Shown: in pieces, positions 1 to 7,479 of the stretch | Layout: every line of letters begins with the position of its first letter | Numbering within the stretch: position 1 is the stretch's first letter | Assembly (NCBI GenBank): GCA_027618475.1 | Contig: JAQCEJ010000034.1 | Span: forward strand, 1 to 50,138 | Direction of reading: 5' to 3' | Source: Planctomycetota bacterium | Lineage (GTDB): Bacteria > Planctomycetota > Planctomycetia > Planctomycetales > Planctomycetaceae | DNA length: 50,138 nucleotides | The notes under the pieces: model-generated | Seen by the model: only the letters and a program-made list of their open reading frames with translations | Told to the model about the DNA's origin: nothing | The model's database searches: none | Made by a program: the position numbers and the translations under genes

Positions 1-64
1 GGCCCTGTCAGAGAACGCCGTATCCGGGAAGTGAATTTCCCGTATCACATCGATCGACCAAGAA

Positions 65-1414
65 TCACGCCAGTTCCGGTAACGGTTTGTGCCCTTCGAT
101 GATATACTGTGGCCGGCCGGCCAGATCGTTCATTTTGAGTTCGGGGTCGATACCCAGGAACCGATGCAGACTCGCATGAACTTCCGCAAAGTGGACCGGA
201 CGGTCGGCAATCGTCGCACCGAGTCGATCGGTCGCTCCGATCACCTGACCGGTACGGAACCCGCCGCCGGCGATCAGTCCGCCGCCGACCTGCGGCCAGT
301 GGTCGCGACCGGCGTCTTTATTGATCTGCGGCGTGCGGCCGAATTCGCCCCACGCGACAACGGCGACGTCGTCTCCCATACCGCGTTCGTAGATCTCTTC
401 GATCAAAGTGGCGAGCGCCCGATCGAAAATCGGAAGGTGCGTATCGCGGGCCTGACTGAAGTTGCTGCTGTGAAAATCCCAGCGGCCGAAGTTGAGCGTC
501 ACCACACGGGCACCTGCTTCCACCAGTCGACGGGCCAGCAGAAAATGTTCGGGATTGCGCGGAGCTCCATCACCGTATCGTTTGGGATCACCCGTGCCGT
601 ATCGCTCGCGAACGGCGGGGTCTTCTTTCGACAGGTCGAAGGCGTCGGCGAGCTGGCTCGACGTAAGAATATCGAGTGCCTGCGCATTGATCGCATCGAG
701 CCCCTCCAGAGTGCCGCTGGCGTCGATATCTCGACGGAGGTTATCGAGGTAACCCAGCAGGCTGCGACGTTCTTTCAAGCGGTCTTCGCTAATACCGTTG
801 AGTACCATGTCGGCCTGAGCAGGACCGGACGGACGAAACGCGGCGTGGCCAACACCCAGAAATCCGGGATGCCCCGGTGAACCGTACGGCGGATGTCCGG
901 CATCGGGAGCCAGACCGATAAACGGCGGTACCGACGGATCCGCAGCCCCCAGCACCTTTGAGGCAATCGAACCGATTGCCGGCCACCCTCCCGGCGGCTG
1001 ATTGACGAACGATCGCCCCGTGTAACAAATGAACGAATCGTGTGCACCGTTCGGTGAACCAAAAACCGATCGCAGCGGGACACAGCGATCCATGATCTTC
1101 GCCATGTACGGCATGTGTTCGCAGATTTGAATGCCCGGAACGTTGGTATCGATGGGAAAGAACTCGCCTCGAATTTCGGAGGGAGCGTCCATCTTCAGAT
1201 CATACATGTCCTGATGCGGAGGAGCGCCCACCATGTAGATCATGATGACCGATTTTTTCGATTGAAGAATTCCTGCCGCCTGTTCTGCGCGCAATAACCG
1301 AGGAAGCGAAATGCCTCCCATCCCGAGCGCACCAATTTGCAGGGCGGTTCGGCGGGTCATTCCGTCACACAGGCGATGTTTCGATCCCAAAATCGGTATC
1401 ATCTGAGGTTCCAT
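65..1414 (-). CDS. DUF1501 domain-containing protein, Tat-exported
   Basis: The 449-residue product begins with a twin-arginine signal (R21-R22 followed by TALQIGALGMGG and a helix break), so it is probably exported folded by Tat. The remainder matches DUF1501, a family very abundant in Planctomycetes and related to the alkaline-phosphatase/sulfatase fold. Visible hallmarks are PPHQDMYDLK near the N-terminus, WDFHSSNF in the middle, WGEFGRTP and GRDHWPQVGGG near the C-terminus. No reaction is established for the family. It is usually found next to a DUF1549/DUF1553 cytochrome-type partner, but none lies on the right side here and the left side is outside the window. The start is uncertain: neither M1 nor M5 (1402) has a good Shine-Dalgarno sequence. 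Base calls 25-42 form a weak 6-bp hairpin just after the gene. Confidence 0.9.
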   Translation of the reverse strand: MEPQMIPILGSKHRLCDGMTRRTALQIGALGMGGISLPRLLRAEQAAGILQSKKSVIMIYMVGAPPHQDMYDLKMDAPSEIRGEFFPIDTNVPGIQICEHMPYMAKIMDRCVPLRSVFGSPNGAHDSFICYTGRSFVNQPPGGWPAIGSIASKVLGAADPSVPPFIGLAPDAGHPPYGSPGHPGFLGVGHAAFRPSGPAQADMVLNGISEDRLKERRSLLGYLDNLRRDIDASGTLEGLDAINAQALDILTSSQLADAFDLSKEDPAVRERYGTGDPKRYGDGAPRNPEHFLLARRLVEAGARVVTLNFGRWDFHSSNFSQARDTHLPIFDRALATLIEEIYERGMGDDVAVVAWGEFGRTPQINKDAGRDHWPQVGGGLIAGGGFRTGQVIGATDRLGATIADRPVHFAEVHASLHRFLGIDPELKMNDLAGRPQYIIEGHKPLPELA

Positions 1415-1604
1415 CTAACAACGAAATTATAAAGTACCCCGATACTTTCATCGGCAATTACATCAACGGTTGTTGATTGTTTTAAGTTTAGCTCAAGTTT
1501 ACCCCATGCTCAAGAGTGATCACCGGTCTAAAAGCTGAATAGCAATCGACGGAAGTGCACGTTAGAGTGAACTCTTGAGTTCAACGATCGTTACGGAGGT
1601 TTAA

Positions 1605-3080
1605 GTGTCCGAACCGATTTATTCCCCGCCCCCCGAAATTCTCACGCGACCGAGTCTGCGGCACATCTTGCGGTATCTCGGGCCGGGAGTGATTATCGCG
1701 TCGGTGACGATCGGCAGCGGCGAACTTGTTTACGCCTCGCGATCGGGGGCGATTTTCGGTTACAGCCTGCTCTGGTGTTTTCTCTACGCGGGATTGTTCA
1801 AGGCGATTCAAGTCTACACCGCTGCCCGGCACATCACTCTCACCGGCGAACACCCGATGGTGGCGTGGGTTGACCTCCCCGGTCCTCGTGGCTGGTTTCC
1901 GCTGCTCGTCGCCGTCCCCGCGGTGGTCCTCATGCCGATCGCCTTTTCAGGGATCCCCGAAATTCTCGGCGGATTTGTACATCGACTGACCGGCATGTCG
2001 ACGAGTGGTCCCGACATCGGTCCGTGGAATCATCTCGAATTCTGGATCAACGTCTGGAGCGGTTCGCTGCTGACGGTCTGCCTGATATTGGCCCTCGGCT
2101 CGTCGTATCAGGTGCTCGAACGCGTTTCGACTGTCGTGCTCGCGGCGATTGTGCTGTGCGTCGGCGTTTCGGTCGTTGTTTTCTGGCCCGATATGTGGAG
2201 TCTGTTATCAGGACTCTTCGTTCCTCGAACTCCGGTTTACCCCGAATGGCTCACGTCGTCCGATCGATACGCCCATGAATTTCGCGATCGCAGCCCCTGG
2301 CTCGAAATTTCAATCTATCTGGGAGCCGTCGGCGGAGGAGCATACGACTACATCGGCTATATCGGGATGCTCCGCGAAAAGAAATGGGGACTCGCCGGAC
2401 GCGAACCGGTTTCGCGTCGGCAGCTCGATGATGCCGTAGCTCAAGATAATCCCGCGTCTGCAACGACAATCGCCCGTGGTCGTCAATGGGAAAGAGCCCC
2501 CTTGTACGATACCACGGCGTCGTTCTTTTTTGTCATACTCGTCACGTTATTGTTTGCTGTTCTCGCGGCACTGGTGCTTCATTCCGATCACGCCGTCCCT
2601 GCCAACAACGATCTCCTCAATGAGCAAGAGACGTTTCTCAGTAAGCTGCATCCCGAATTGCGCTGGGTCTATCGCATCGGCGTGTTTCTCGCCTTCATCG
2701 GGACGCTTTACGGAGCATTCGACGTCTATCGTCATACGTTCGTCGAAAGTGCTCGGGCGATCGCTCCGAAGTATTCGACTCCCGCACGCCGCCCCTGGAT
2801 GCGTCGCGGCATCGTCGCATATTGTTTCATCGGAGGATTGACGATGATCTGGCTTCCGGAAAACGTCGCCGGAACGATCATCAAGCGAATGACATTCGGC
2901 AGCATCATCAGCGGAGCGACGACGTGCGGTTTATGGTGTTTCGTCATGCTCTGGACCGACCATGTCCGCCTCCCTCCGCCGTTGCGAATGAGCCGCACGC
3001 TGAAAACCTTAACCTTCGTTTCCGGCCTGGTGATGACGACACTTGGGGTGATAATCACCATCGAGTATTTCGGAGGCTAA
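1605..3080 (+). CDS. NRAMP-related divalent-metal-transporter-like membrane protein
   Basis: The 491-residue polytopic membrane protein starts with GTG, supported by GGAGGT at 1595-1600 four bases upstream. About eleven hydrophobic helices are visible. The first helix region (GPG at 26-28, then ASVTIGSGELVYASRSG) has the layout of NRAMP/MntH helix 1. The canonical metal-binding DPGN is replaced by T-I-G-S-G-E, and no MPH motif is seen in the region equivalent to helix 6 (GGGAYDYIGYIGM). By family knowledge such proteins belong to the APC/NRAMP superfamily. The missing motifs mean the substrate cannot be called as Mn or Fe. A long cytoplasmic-looking insert (about residues 255-305) separates two helices. 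It is a stand-alone gene, convergent with a DUF2200 gene. I am confident of the transporter fold but not of the substrate. Confidence 0.8.
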   Translation: MSEPIYSPPPEILTRPSLRHILRYLGPGVIIASVTIGSGELVYASRSGAIFGYSLLWCFLYAGLFKAIQVYTAARHITLTGEHPMVAWVDLPGPRGWFPLLVAVPAVVLMPIAFSGIPEILGGFVHRLTGMSTSGPDIGPWNHLEFWINVWSGSLLTVCLILALGSSYQVLERVSTVVLAAIVLCVGVSVVVFWPDMWSLLSGLFVPRTPVYPEWLTSSDRYAHEFRDRSPWLEISIYLGAVGGGAYDYIGYIGMLREKKWGLAGREPVSRRQLDDAVAQDNPASATTIARGRQWERAPLYDTTASFFFVILVTLLFAVLAALVLHSDHAVPANNDLLNEQETFLSKLHPELRWVYRIGVFLAFIGTLYGAFDVYRHTFVESARAIAPKYSTPARRPWMRRGIVAYCFIGGLTMIWLPENVAGTIIKRMTFGSIISGATTCGLWCFVMLWTDHVRLPPPLRMSRTLKTLTFVSGLVMTTLGVIITIEYFGG

Positions 3081-3131
3081 ATGCCTCTGCACTTGGCACG
3101 CTTCTCATCTCTTCGTGACTCCGGTGAAATC

Positions 3132-3157
3132 AGTAGTTCGCCTGAAGACGAACTACT
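3132..3157. terminator. hairpin between convergent NRAMP-like and DUF2200 genes
   Basis: A perfect 9-bp inverted repeat, AGTAGTTCG and CGAACTACT, surrounds an 8-nt loop. It lies about 50 bp after the NRAMP-like stop and overlaps the stop codon of the opposing DUF2200 gene. There is no strong T-run on either side, so a bidirectional terminator is likely but not proven. Confidence 0.5.
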
Positions 3158-3503
3158 CCCGTAAAATCTTTTCCATCGCCTTTCCCTTTGCCAATTCGTC
3201 GATCAACTTATCCAGATAACGGATTTCCCGCATCGTCGGTTCTTGGATCTCTTCAATACGGACGCCGCAGATCACACCTTTAATTAACGTCCGTGACGGG
3301 TTGAGCTGGGGCGCTTCTGCCAAGAAGGTTTCGACGTCGGTTTGCTTTTTAAGTTGAGATTCCAGTTTTTTCTGGGTGTAACCTGTCAACCAGTGAATAA
3401 TATGATCGACTTCCTCTTTCGTGCGTCCTTTCTTCTCGGCCTTTGTGACGTAATGAGGATAGAGACTTGCGAAGCTCATCGTATAAATGCGATGTTTTGT
3501 CAT
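3153..3503 (-). CDS. DUF2200 family protein
   Basis: This 116-residue soluble protein opens with [17 protein letters not shown] and contains [19 protein letters not shown] and [20 protein letters not shown], the characteristic blocks of the DUF2200 family. The length equals the usual family length, so the gene appears complete. The final helix ([21 protein letters not shown]) is also conserved. No biochemical function is established for the family. There is no signal peptide or membrane segment, so it should be cytoplasmic. The upstream 383 bp contain no other gene, and no clear ribosome-binding site is visible before the ATG. It is probably transcribed alone. Confidence 0.88.
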   Translation of the reverse strand: MTKHRIYTMSFASLYPHYVTKAEKKGRTKEEVDHIIHWLTGYTQKKLESQLKKQTDVETFLAEAPQLNPSRTLIKGVICGVRIEEIQEPTMREIRYLDKLIDELAKGKAMEKILRE

Positions 3504-3886
3504 GGTGCGTACTCGATTTGGTTCTTGTCGTTATCCGGCAATTACGACTTACGACGCGATTGTATGGTTGATAAGCCGACGACCAACCGAGCGACGTTGA
3601 GTTGAAAAGCACGGTCGTGACCTTATTCCTTGGGCATGTCAGACACTCCATAAAAGTGATCATCATAATCTAACTTCCAAGTGTCCGAAATTCATGAGAC
3701 AGGTTGCATACGCTCACGAATTTTGGAATGCCAACAGGAAAGTTACGGGATCAGCCCTCCGGGCCAATACAAAATGAACGCCGCCGCAATCTGCCGATTC
3801 GACAGGCTGCGACGGCGTTGCCTCCGACTGAGTCGGGAATTCCTCCGTGACACCTCCGTGATTGATCAGGACACGCACGTTTAGGG
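3504..3886. other. 383-bp intergenic region
   Basis: It separates the DUF2200 gene start from the 3' end of the PRC-barrel gene. Apart from the hairpin at 3777-3819 I see no convincing coding potential or repeat. It should hold the DUF2200 promoter, but no confident -35/-10 pair could be picked. Confidence 0.5.
3777..3819 (-). terminator. probable terminator hairpin after PRC-barrel gene
   Basis: AACGCCGCCGCA (3777-3788) pairs with TGCGACGGCGTT (3808-3819) over 12 bp with one non-Watson-Crick position, and a smaller CTG/CAG stem sits in the loop. On the minus strand it lies about 70 nt beyond the PRC-barrel stop and is followed by CATTTTGTATT, a modest T-rich tail. Confidence 0.5.
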
Positions 3887-4513
3887 CTATTGCCCATTTT
3901 TCTGTGAGTCGACGTCGATCTGGATCCCGTTTCTTCCCTCGATATTGACGTCCACTTTAGATCCGCGTTTTCGTGCTTTATCACGCTTTACACCGTATCG
4001 ATGGTCGACCTCGGTGGTAAACGTTGGGTCGGAAAAATCGGGCCAATGTTCTTCATCGAACCCGATGGCACCTTCCATCTGCTCTTTTGACATGTCGAGC
4101 ATCAGGATATGCCGATCGGGATATTGAGGATCGTTTTGAACCGTGAAGGCTTCGAACGGAACGGCGAACATCTTATCGCCCAGTCCGAGGAAGCCGCCAT
4201 ATGTTACAGCGGCGTATCGTACGTGTCCCGCATCGGCATCGATGACGAGATCATTGATTTCACCGACTTCCGCCCCCTGGGCGTTCTGAATGCTCATCCC
4301 GATCAGGCGGCTGGCGCGAATATTGGCACCGGTCGTTTTGTCGTCCAGTTGACCGGCTTCTGATCGATCAGGTGATGTGGCGGCATTGGTTTCAGTCTCT
4401 TTTCCGTTGATTCGTTCTTGCCGGGCCGTTCGCTGAGCGTAAACGTCGGCGACGACAACGACGATGCACAGACCGAGTAAACTGGTTCCTACTATGGTTG
4501 CGATGCGATCCAT
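3887..4513 (-). CDS. PRC-barrel domain protein with N-terminal membrane anchor or signal
   Basis: With the start at 4513 (MDRIATIVGTSLLGLCIVVVV), the protein is 208 residues. It has a hydrophobic N-terminus that could be a signal peptide (VYAQ as a possible cleavage site) or an anchor. The upstream in-frame extension to 4567 adds a polar segment in front of this helix and is less likely. Residues about 65-165 match a PRC-barrel: ASRLIGMSIQNAQGAEVGEI, then VRYAAVTYGGFLGLGDKMFAVP. The C-terminal tail is basic and polar. PRC-barrel domains occur in photosynthetic reaction-centre H subunits, RimM and many stress-related exported proteins; the last is the best parallel here. The CsbD gene lies 124 bp upstream on the same strand, and this pairing suggests an envelope or general-stress role (inference). 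Confidence 0.82.
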   Translation of the reverse strand: MDRIATIVGTSLLGLCIVVVVADVYAQRTARQERINGKETETNAATSPDRSEAGQLDDKTTGANIRASRLIGMSIQNAQGAEVGEINDLVIDADAGHVRYAAVTYGGFLGLGDKMFAVPFEAFTVQNDPQYPDRHILMLDMSKEQMEGAIGFDEEHWPDFSDPTFTTEVDHRYGVKRDKARKRGSKVDVNIEGRNGIQIDVDSQKNGQ

Positions 4514-4637
4514 GATTTGTACTCCGTTTGGGTTTTGATCTGGTACTGACCCGCACGATGATTTCAATCACATAGTCGCCACGAAATCGATTCCCGATGG
4601 AATGGCGCTGTCGAAAGGTTGTCTCCCTTCTGCGCCG

Positions 4638-4841
4638 TCAGCAATGACAGGTGGATTCGAAATCTTTCACCTGCTTTTCGGCTTCGTCTCTGGCCACACC
4701 ATAGAGTTCCTGAACTTTGCCGACGAGTTGATCTCGTTTACCGTTAATGACATCAAGATCGTCGTCAGTGAGCTGGCCCCATTGTTGTTTAGCGACACCT
4801 TTGGTCTGTTTCCATTTTCCTTTGATCTGGTCCCAGTTCAT
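4638..4841 (-). CDS. CsbD family stress-response protein
   Basis: The 67-residue product begins MNWDQIKGKWKQTKG, the standard CsbD opening, and continues with LTDDDLDVINGKRDQLVGKV. The length is typical for this small hydrophilic, helical family. The start is fixed by AGGAGG (complement of 4847-4852), five bases before the ATG at 4841; a second ATG at 4844 is only two bases from it. CsbD is a general-stress protein in Bacillus, and bacterial homologues are commonly stress-induced, but its molecular action is unknown. The end is slightly unusual, with two cysteines (CHC). It precedes the PRC-barrel gene on the same strand and may share its transcript. Confidence 0.88.
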   Translation of the reverse strand: MNWDQIKGKWKQTKGVAKQQWGQLTDDDLDVINGKRDQLVGKVQELYGVARDEAEKQVKDFESTCHC

Positions 4842-5152
4842 CATGTCCTCCTGTCGTTCATGTTCGAGTTCCTCGGTAATGCCCGCTGACCCTCGTACAT
4901 TTGTCAGGTTTCGCAGGATCCATGCCGAACGATGTGGAATCGCAACTGCAGCTAGGTTAATTGACGTAACCTGTTGGTTAGTTCTATACAATTCGCGACG
5001 TTGGCAAGTCTTGTGACATGATGGGCGAAATGTTAAGTCGACACCGATGAGCACCAATGAGTGCAGATAAGTGGATACGTATCACGAGGAGTGGTGCAAA
5101 ATCGTACGTATCGGTAGCGAATTGCGACAAAAGACCGTTGTTCATAACGGCA
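4842..5152. other. 311-bp intergenic region
   Basis: It holds the CsbD promoter region and the 3' flank of the second DUF1501 gene. A weak stem (CCGTT 5135-5139 with AACGG 5146-5150) followed on the minus strand by TCTTTT may be a minor terminator for the DUF1501 gene. Nothing else is evident. Confidence 0.4.
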
Positions 5153-6601
5153 TTACAGCAACTCAAGCAACGGCTCGCCTTCTTCCTGCAAGTGATACGG
5201 CCGGCCCTGATTATCTTTCGCCCACAGATCGGTGATCCCCATCGTGTGGTAGACGGTCTTCGCGATATCGGCCGGCGTGACGCGGCGCTCTAATGGATAT
5301 GCACCTTGCTTGTCGCTGCTACCGTAGGTTTGGCCGCCGCGAATGCCTCCGCCGGCAAGAATGTCGGTGAGGCAGAACGTCCAGTGATCACGTCCGGCCC
5401 CCGATGCGCCCCCCGAACGCGGATCGCCGATCTTCGGCTGCCGTCCCATTTCGCTGGTGATCAGAATCATCGTCGAATCGAGCAGTCCTCGGTCGGACAA
5501 ATCGTCGAGCAACGCCGAGAAGCCCTGATCGAACTGCGGCAACAGCATCTTCTTGAGGCATTCAAAATTATTACCGTGTGTATCCCAACCGCCGGCGCTC
5601 GCACAATTGAGTTCGCTGCCACGCTTGCGATCCTGCATCCAGTAAATGGTGATGAATGGCACTTCGGCTTCGACAAGCCGGCGGGCGAGCAGCAGGCTCA
5701 TGCCGTTGACCGATTGTCCATATCGCTCGCGGAGTTCAACCGGTTCTTTTTCGAGATTGAACGCATCCGAGGTATTAACCGATGCCAACAGCGAAAAAGC
5801 CCGCTCTTGATGCGTTTGCCACGTCTGCGTTTCGCGATACGCATCGAGTTCGCGACGAGTGCCGTCAAGCTGTTGGAGTAACGACCGGCGATGCTGCAGT
5901 TTCTCGGCGGTTAAGTCTCCTTCGAGAACGAGCGCCGGCGCTTGAAACGACAGGGGTGTATCGTGATTTCCCAAGACATACAGCGGATCGTGCTCGAGTC
6001 CGAGTTTTCCGGCGAACTGCCCCGCGCGAATATCGGGCGGGTTTTCTGGTATCCACGGGAATGAAATTGCATTGGGGAGTGCCCCCCGCTGCGGTAGCTT
6101 CGATGCGACAACCGATCCGATAAACGGCCAATCGTCGCGCTGTTGACGCCGCTCCCCCACGACAAAGATCGAGCGCGGATCGAGTTCGTGTCCCGTGAGG
6201 TGGCGGTAGTATCCGAGATGCGAATTTGTGGGATCGGTTCCGTCCACCGAATTGATCACCGCGAGATGATGTGCCCGTTGCGCGAGCAACGGCAGATGTT
6301 CGCACAAACGAACGCCGGGTGCCGAAGTTGTGATAGGTTGAAATTCGCCGCGGATTTCGGCCGGGGCGTCGGGTTTCATATCCCAGGTATCGATTTGTGA
6401 AGCACCGCCCGAGAGAAAGAAGAGAATGGTCGATTTGGCGGTCGCACCGATGGGATTCGCGTTGGCCGCTCGTATTGTGGAGGGCCTCAGGCCGAATGGC
6501 AGTCCGACGAGCCCGGCACCAGAGGCAACCAGCAATCGACGTCGCGAAATTGGCGTCGTTATATGGCGATCAACCGAATGACGTAGCGAGGGAGATATCA
6601 T
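5153..6601 (-). CDS. DUF1501 domain-containing protein, Tat-exported
   Basis: This 482-residue protein carries a clear Tat signal: S-R-R-R-L (residues 19-23), then LVASGAGLVGLPFG. The DUF1501 landmarks are GGASQIDTWDMKPDAPAEIR near residue 70, GGWDTHGNNF in the middle, TSEMGRQPKIG, and GAGRDHWTFC near the C-terminus. It is more typical of the family than the first DUF1501 protein. The family lies in the alkaline-phosphatase-like superfamily but has no assigned reaction; in Planctomycetes it is widely linked to DUF1549/DUF1553 proteins. Here the neighbours are CsbD and a 78-aa small protein, so the gene is an orphan copy. The start at 6601 has only a weak ribosome-binding site (GGTGGA). Confidence 0.92.
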   Translation of the reverse strand: MISPSLRHSVDRHITTPISRRRLLVASGAGLVGLPFGLRPSTIRAANANPIGATAKSTILFFLSGGASQIDTWDMKPDAPAEIRGEFQPITTSAPGVRLCEHLPLLAQRAHHLAVINSVDGTDPTNSHLGYYRHLTGHELDPRSIFVVGERRQQRDDWPFIGSVVASKLPQRGALPNAISFPWIPENPPDIRAGQFAGKLGLEHDPLYVLGNHDTPLSFQAPALVLEGDLTAEKLQHRRSLLQQLDGTRRELDAYRETQTWQTHQERAFSLLASVNTSDAFNLEKEPVELRERYGQSVNGMSLLLARRLVEAEVPFITIYWMQDRKRGSELNCASAGGWDTHGNNFECLKKMLLPQFDQGFSALLDDLSDRGLLDSTMILITSEMGRQPKIGDPRSGGASGAGRDHWTFCLTDILAGGGIRGGQTYGSSDKQGAYPLERRVTPADIAKTVYHTMGITDLWAKDNQGRPYHLQEEGEPLLELL

Positions 6602-6782
6602 TCCACCACTTTTGATGACGAAGAAGAGGTTAAGTCACATCAGTCAGCGTGCATGTATTGTAGCGGAGGGTGGCGTTGTTTCCTAGTCACGAATTGAGAT
6701 TCGCGGGATGACCTGCATTGGAAATTTGGCATTGAATAACGACAGATTTCGGCACGAAGAGCAGGGAGTCCCAATAACGACG

Positions 6783-6808
6783 ACGCCCCGCAGATGAGGG
6801 CGGGGCGT
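6783..6808 (-). terminator. GC-rich hairpin after the 78-aa protein gene
   Basis: ACGCCCCGC (6783-6791) and GCGGGGCGT (6800-6808) form a perfect 9-bp stem with an 8-nt loop, about 70 nt downstream of the minus-strand stop at 6876. The tail on the minus strand (CGTCGTTATT) is only weakly T-rich. Confidence 0.5.
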
Positions 6809-6875
6809 GTGAATGGAACGTGGACGCGACATTCTCTGGCGTCGGAACGGTTTATCACAAGTTCGAACGTCACTG

Positions 6876-7112
6876 TTACTTGTGATAGCCGAGCGAGGCA
6901 ATCACATTGTAGAGTTCGTCAAACGTAATAAACCTACGGCGGTGACACAGCTTGTACTGGTCTATCGCTTCGGCCAGCTCGCTGACTTCCGGGCGAAAAC
7001 TTTCGCGGGCATCGCTGAACTGACGGCGTTCGCTCCCATCGGAACGGGATTCACCGCTGTGGTTCCGTCGATCGACAAATGCGTTCGGTGTGTTTTGAAT
7101 CAGTGAAGGCAT
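6876..7112 (-). CDS. small conserved planctomycete protein of unknown function
   Basis: The 78-residue product has a variable polar N-terminus followed by a compact C-terminal block: ERRQFSDARESFRPEVSELA, then EAIDQYKLCHRRRFITFDEL and YNVIASLGYHK. I recognise this tail pattern (QFS...LSPE.REL..AIDQYK...RRRFI...E.L.VI.SLGY) as a recurring short planctomycete protein, though no function is attached to it. The block should form two or three helices; the basic RRR segment could contact nucleic acid (speculative). It has no signal peptide and no cysteine pair suggesting a zinc finger. It stands alone, with a GC-rich hairpin downstream. The coding assignment rests on this recalled pattern rather than on length. 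Confidence 0.7.
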   Translation of the reverse strand: MPSLIQNTPNAFVDRRNHSGESRSDGSERRQFSDARESFRPEVSELAEAIDQYKLCHRRRFITFDELYNVIASLGYHK

Positions 7113-7224
7113 AATTTTACTCCAGGGTTTTTCCGATCCATTAAGACCCTAGGTTGCAATCGCAAAGACGGTCAAACAGAACCGACAAAATTAGCAACGA
7201 TCGACGAGTGAATGTTAATCGGTT

Positions 7225-7479
7225 ATGCCCCACAAATGGTTTAGTCCGATTTTGAGAGGCACCGAATGCAAGATCACGCCACGACCGATTGTCAAAACTC
7301 AATGCCTCTCGCAAACTTTCCAAATCGAGAGAATTGAACGGCTTCGAGGTCATTCGGTTGAGAAATGCGTTGAGATCTCTCGTCAGTTGGCAGATGGGAT
7401 CGATCTTGTTGTAATGACGGACGACAAAGGTGAACTGCGCACAAGACGATTACTACCATTTAACATCGGTTGCTCATGA
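7225..7479 (+). CDS. candidate 84-codon ORF overlapping the gpsA start
   Basis: This open frame ends in the ATGA overlap with gpsA (ATG 7476-7478, TGA 7477-7479), an arrangement typical of translational coupling. The C-terminal half looks protein-like (IERLRGHSVEKCVEISRQLA, then DGIDLVVMTDDKGELRTRRL). The N-terminal part does not, and no Shine-Dalgarno sequence precedes the ATG at 7225. An internal start is possible. I recognise no family. It may be a real small gene, a decayed one, or chance; without it the 363 bp from 7113 to 7475 hold no gene. Confidence 0.3.
   Translation: MPHKWFSPILRGTECKITPRPIVKTQCLSQTFQIERIERLRGHSVEKCVEISRQLADGIDLVVMTDDKGELRTRRLLPFNIGCS

Noticed and set aside
89-880. 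Long plus-strand frame (263 codons) opposite the first DUF1501 gene
   Set aside because: It is the antisense shadow of a clear DUF1501 protein and has no recognisable motif or ribosome-binding site.
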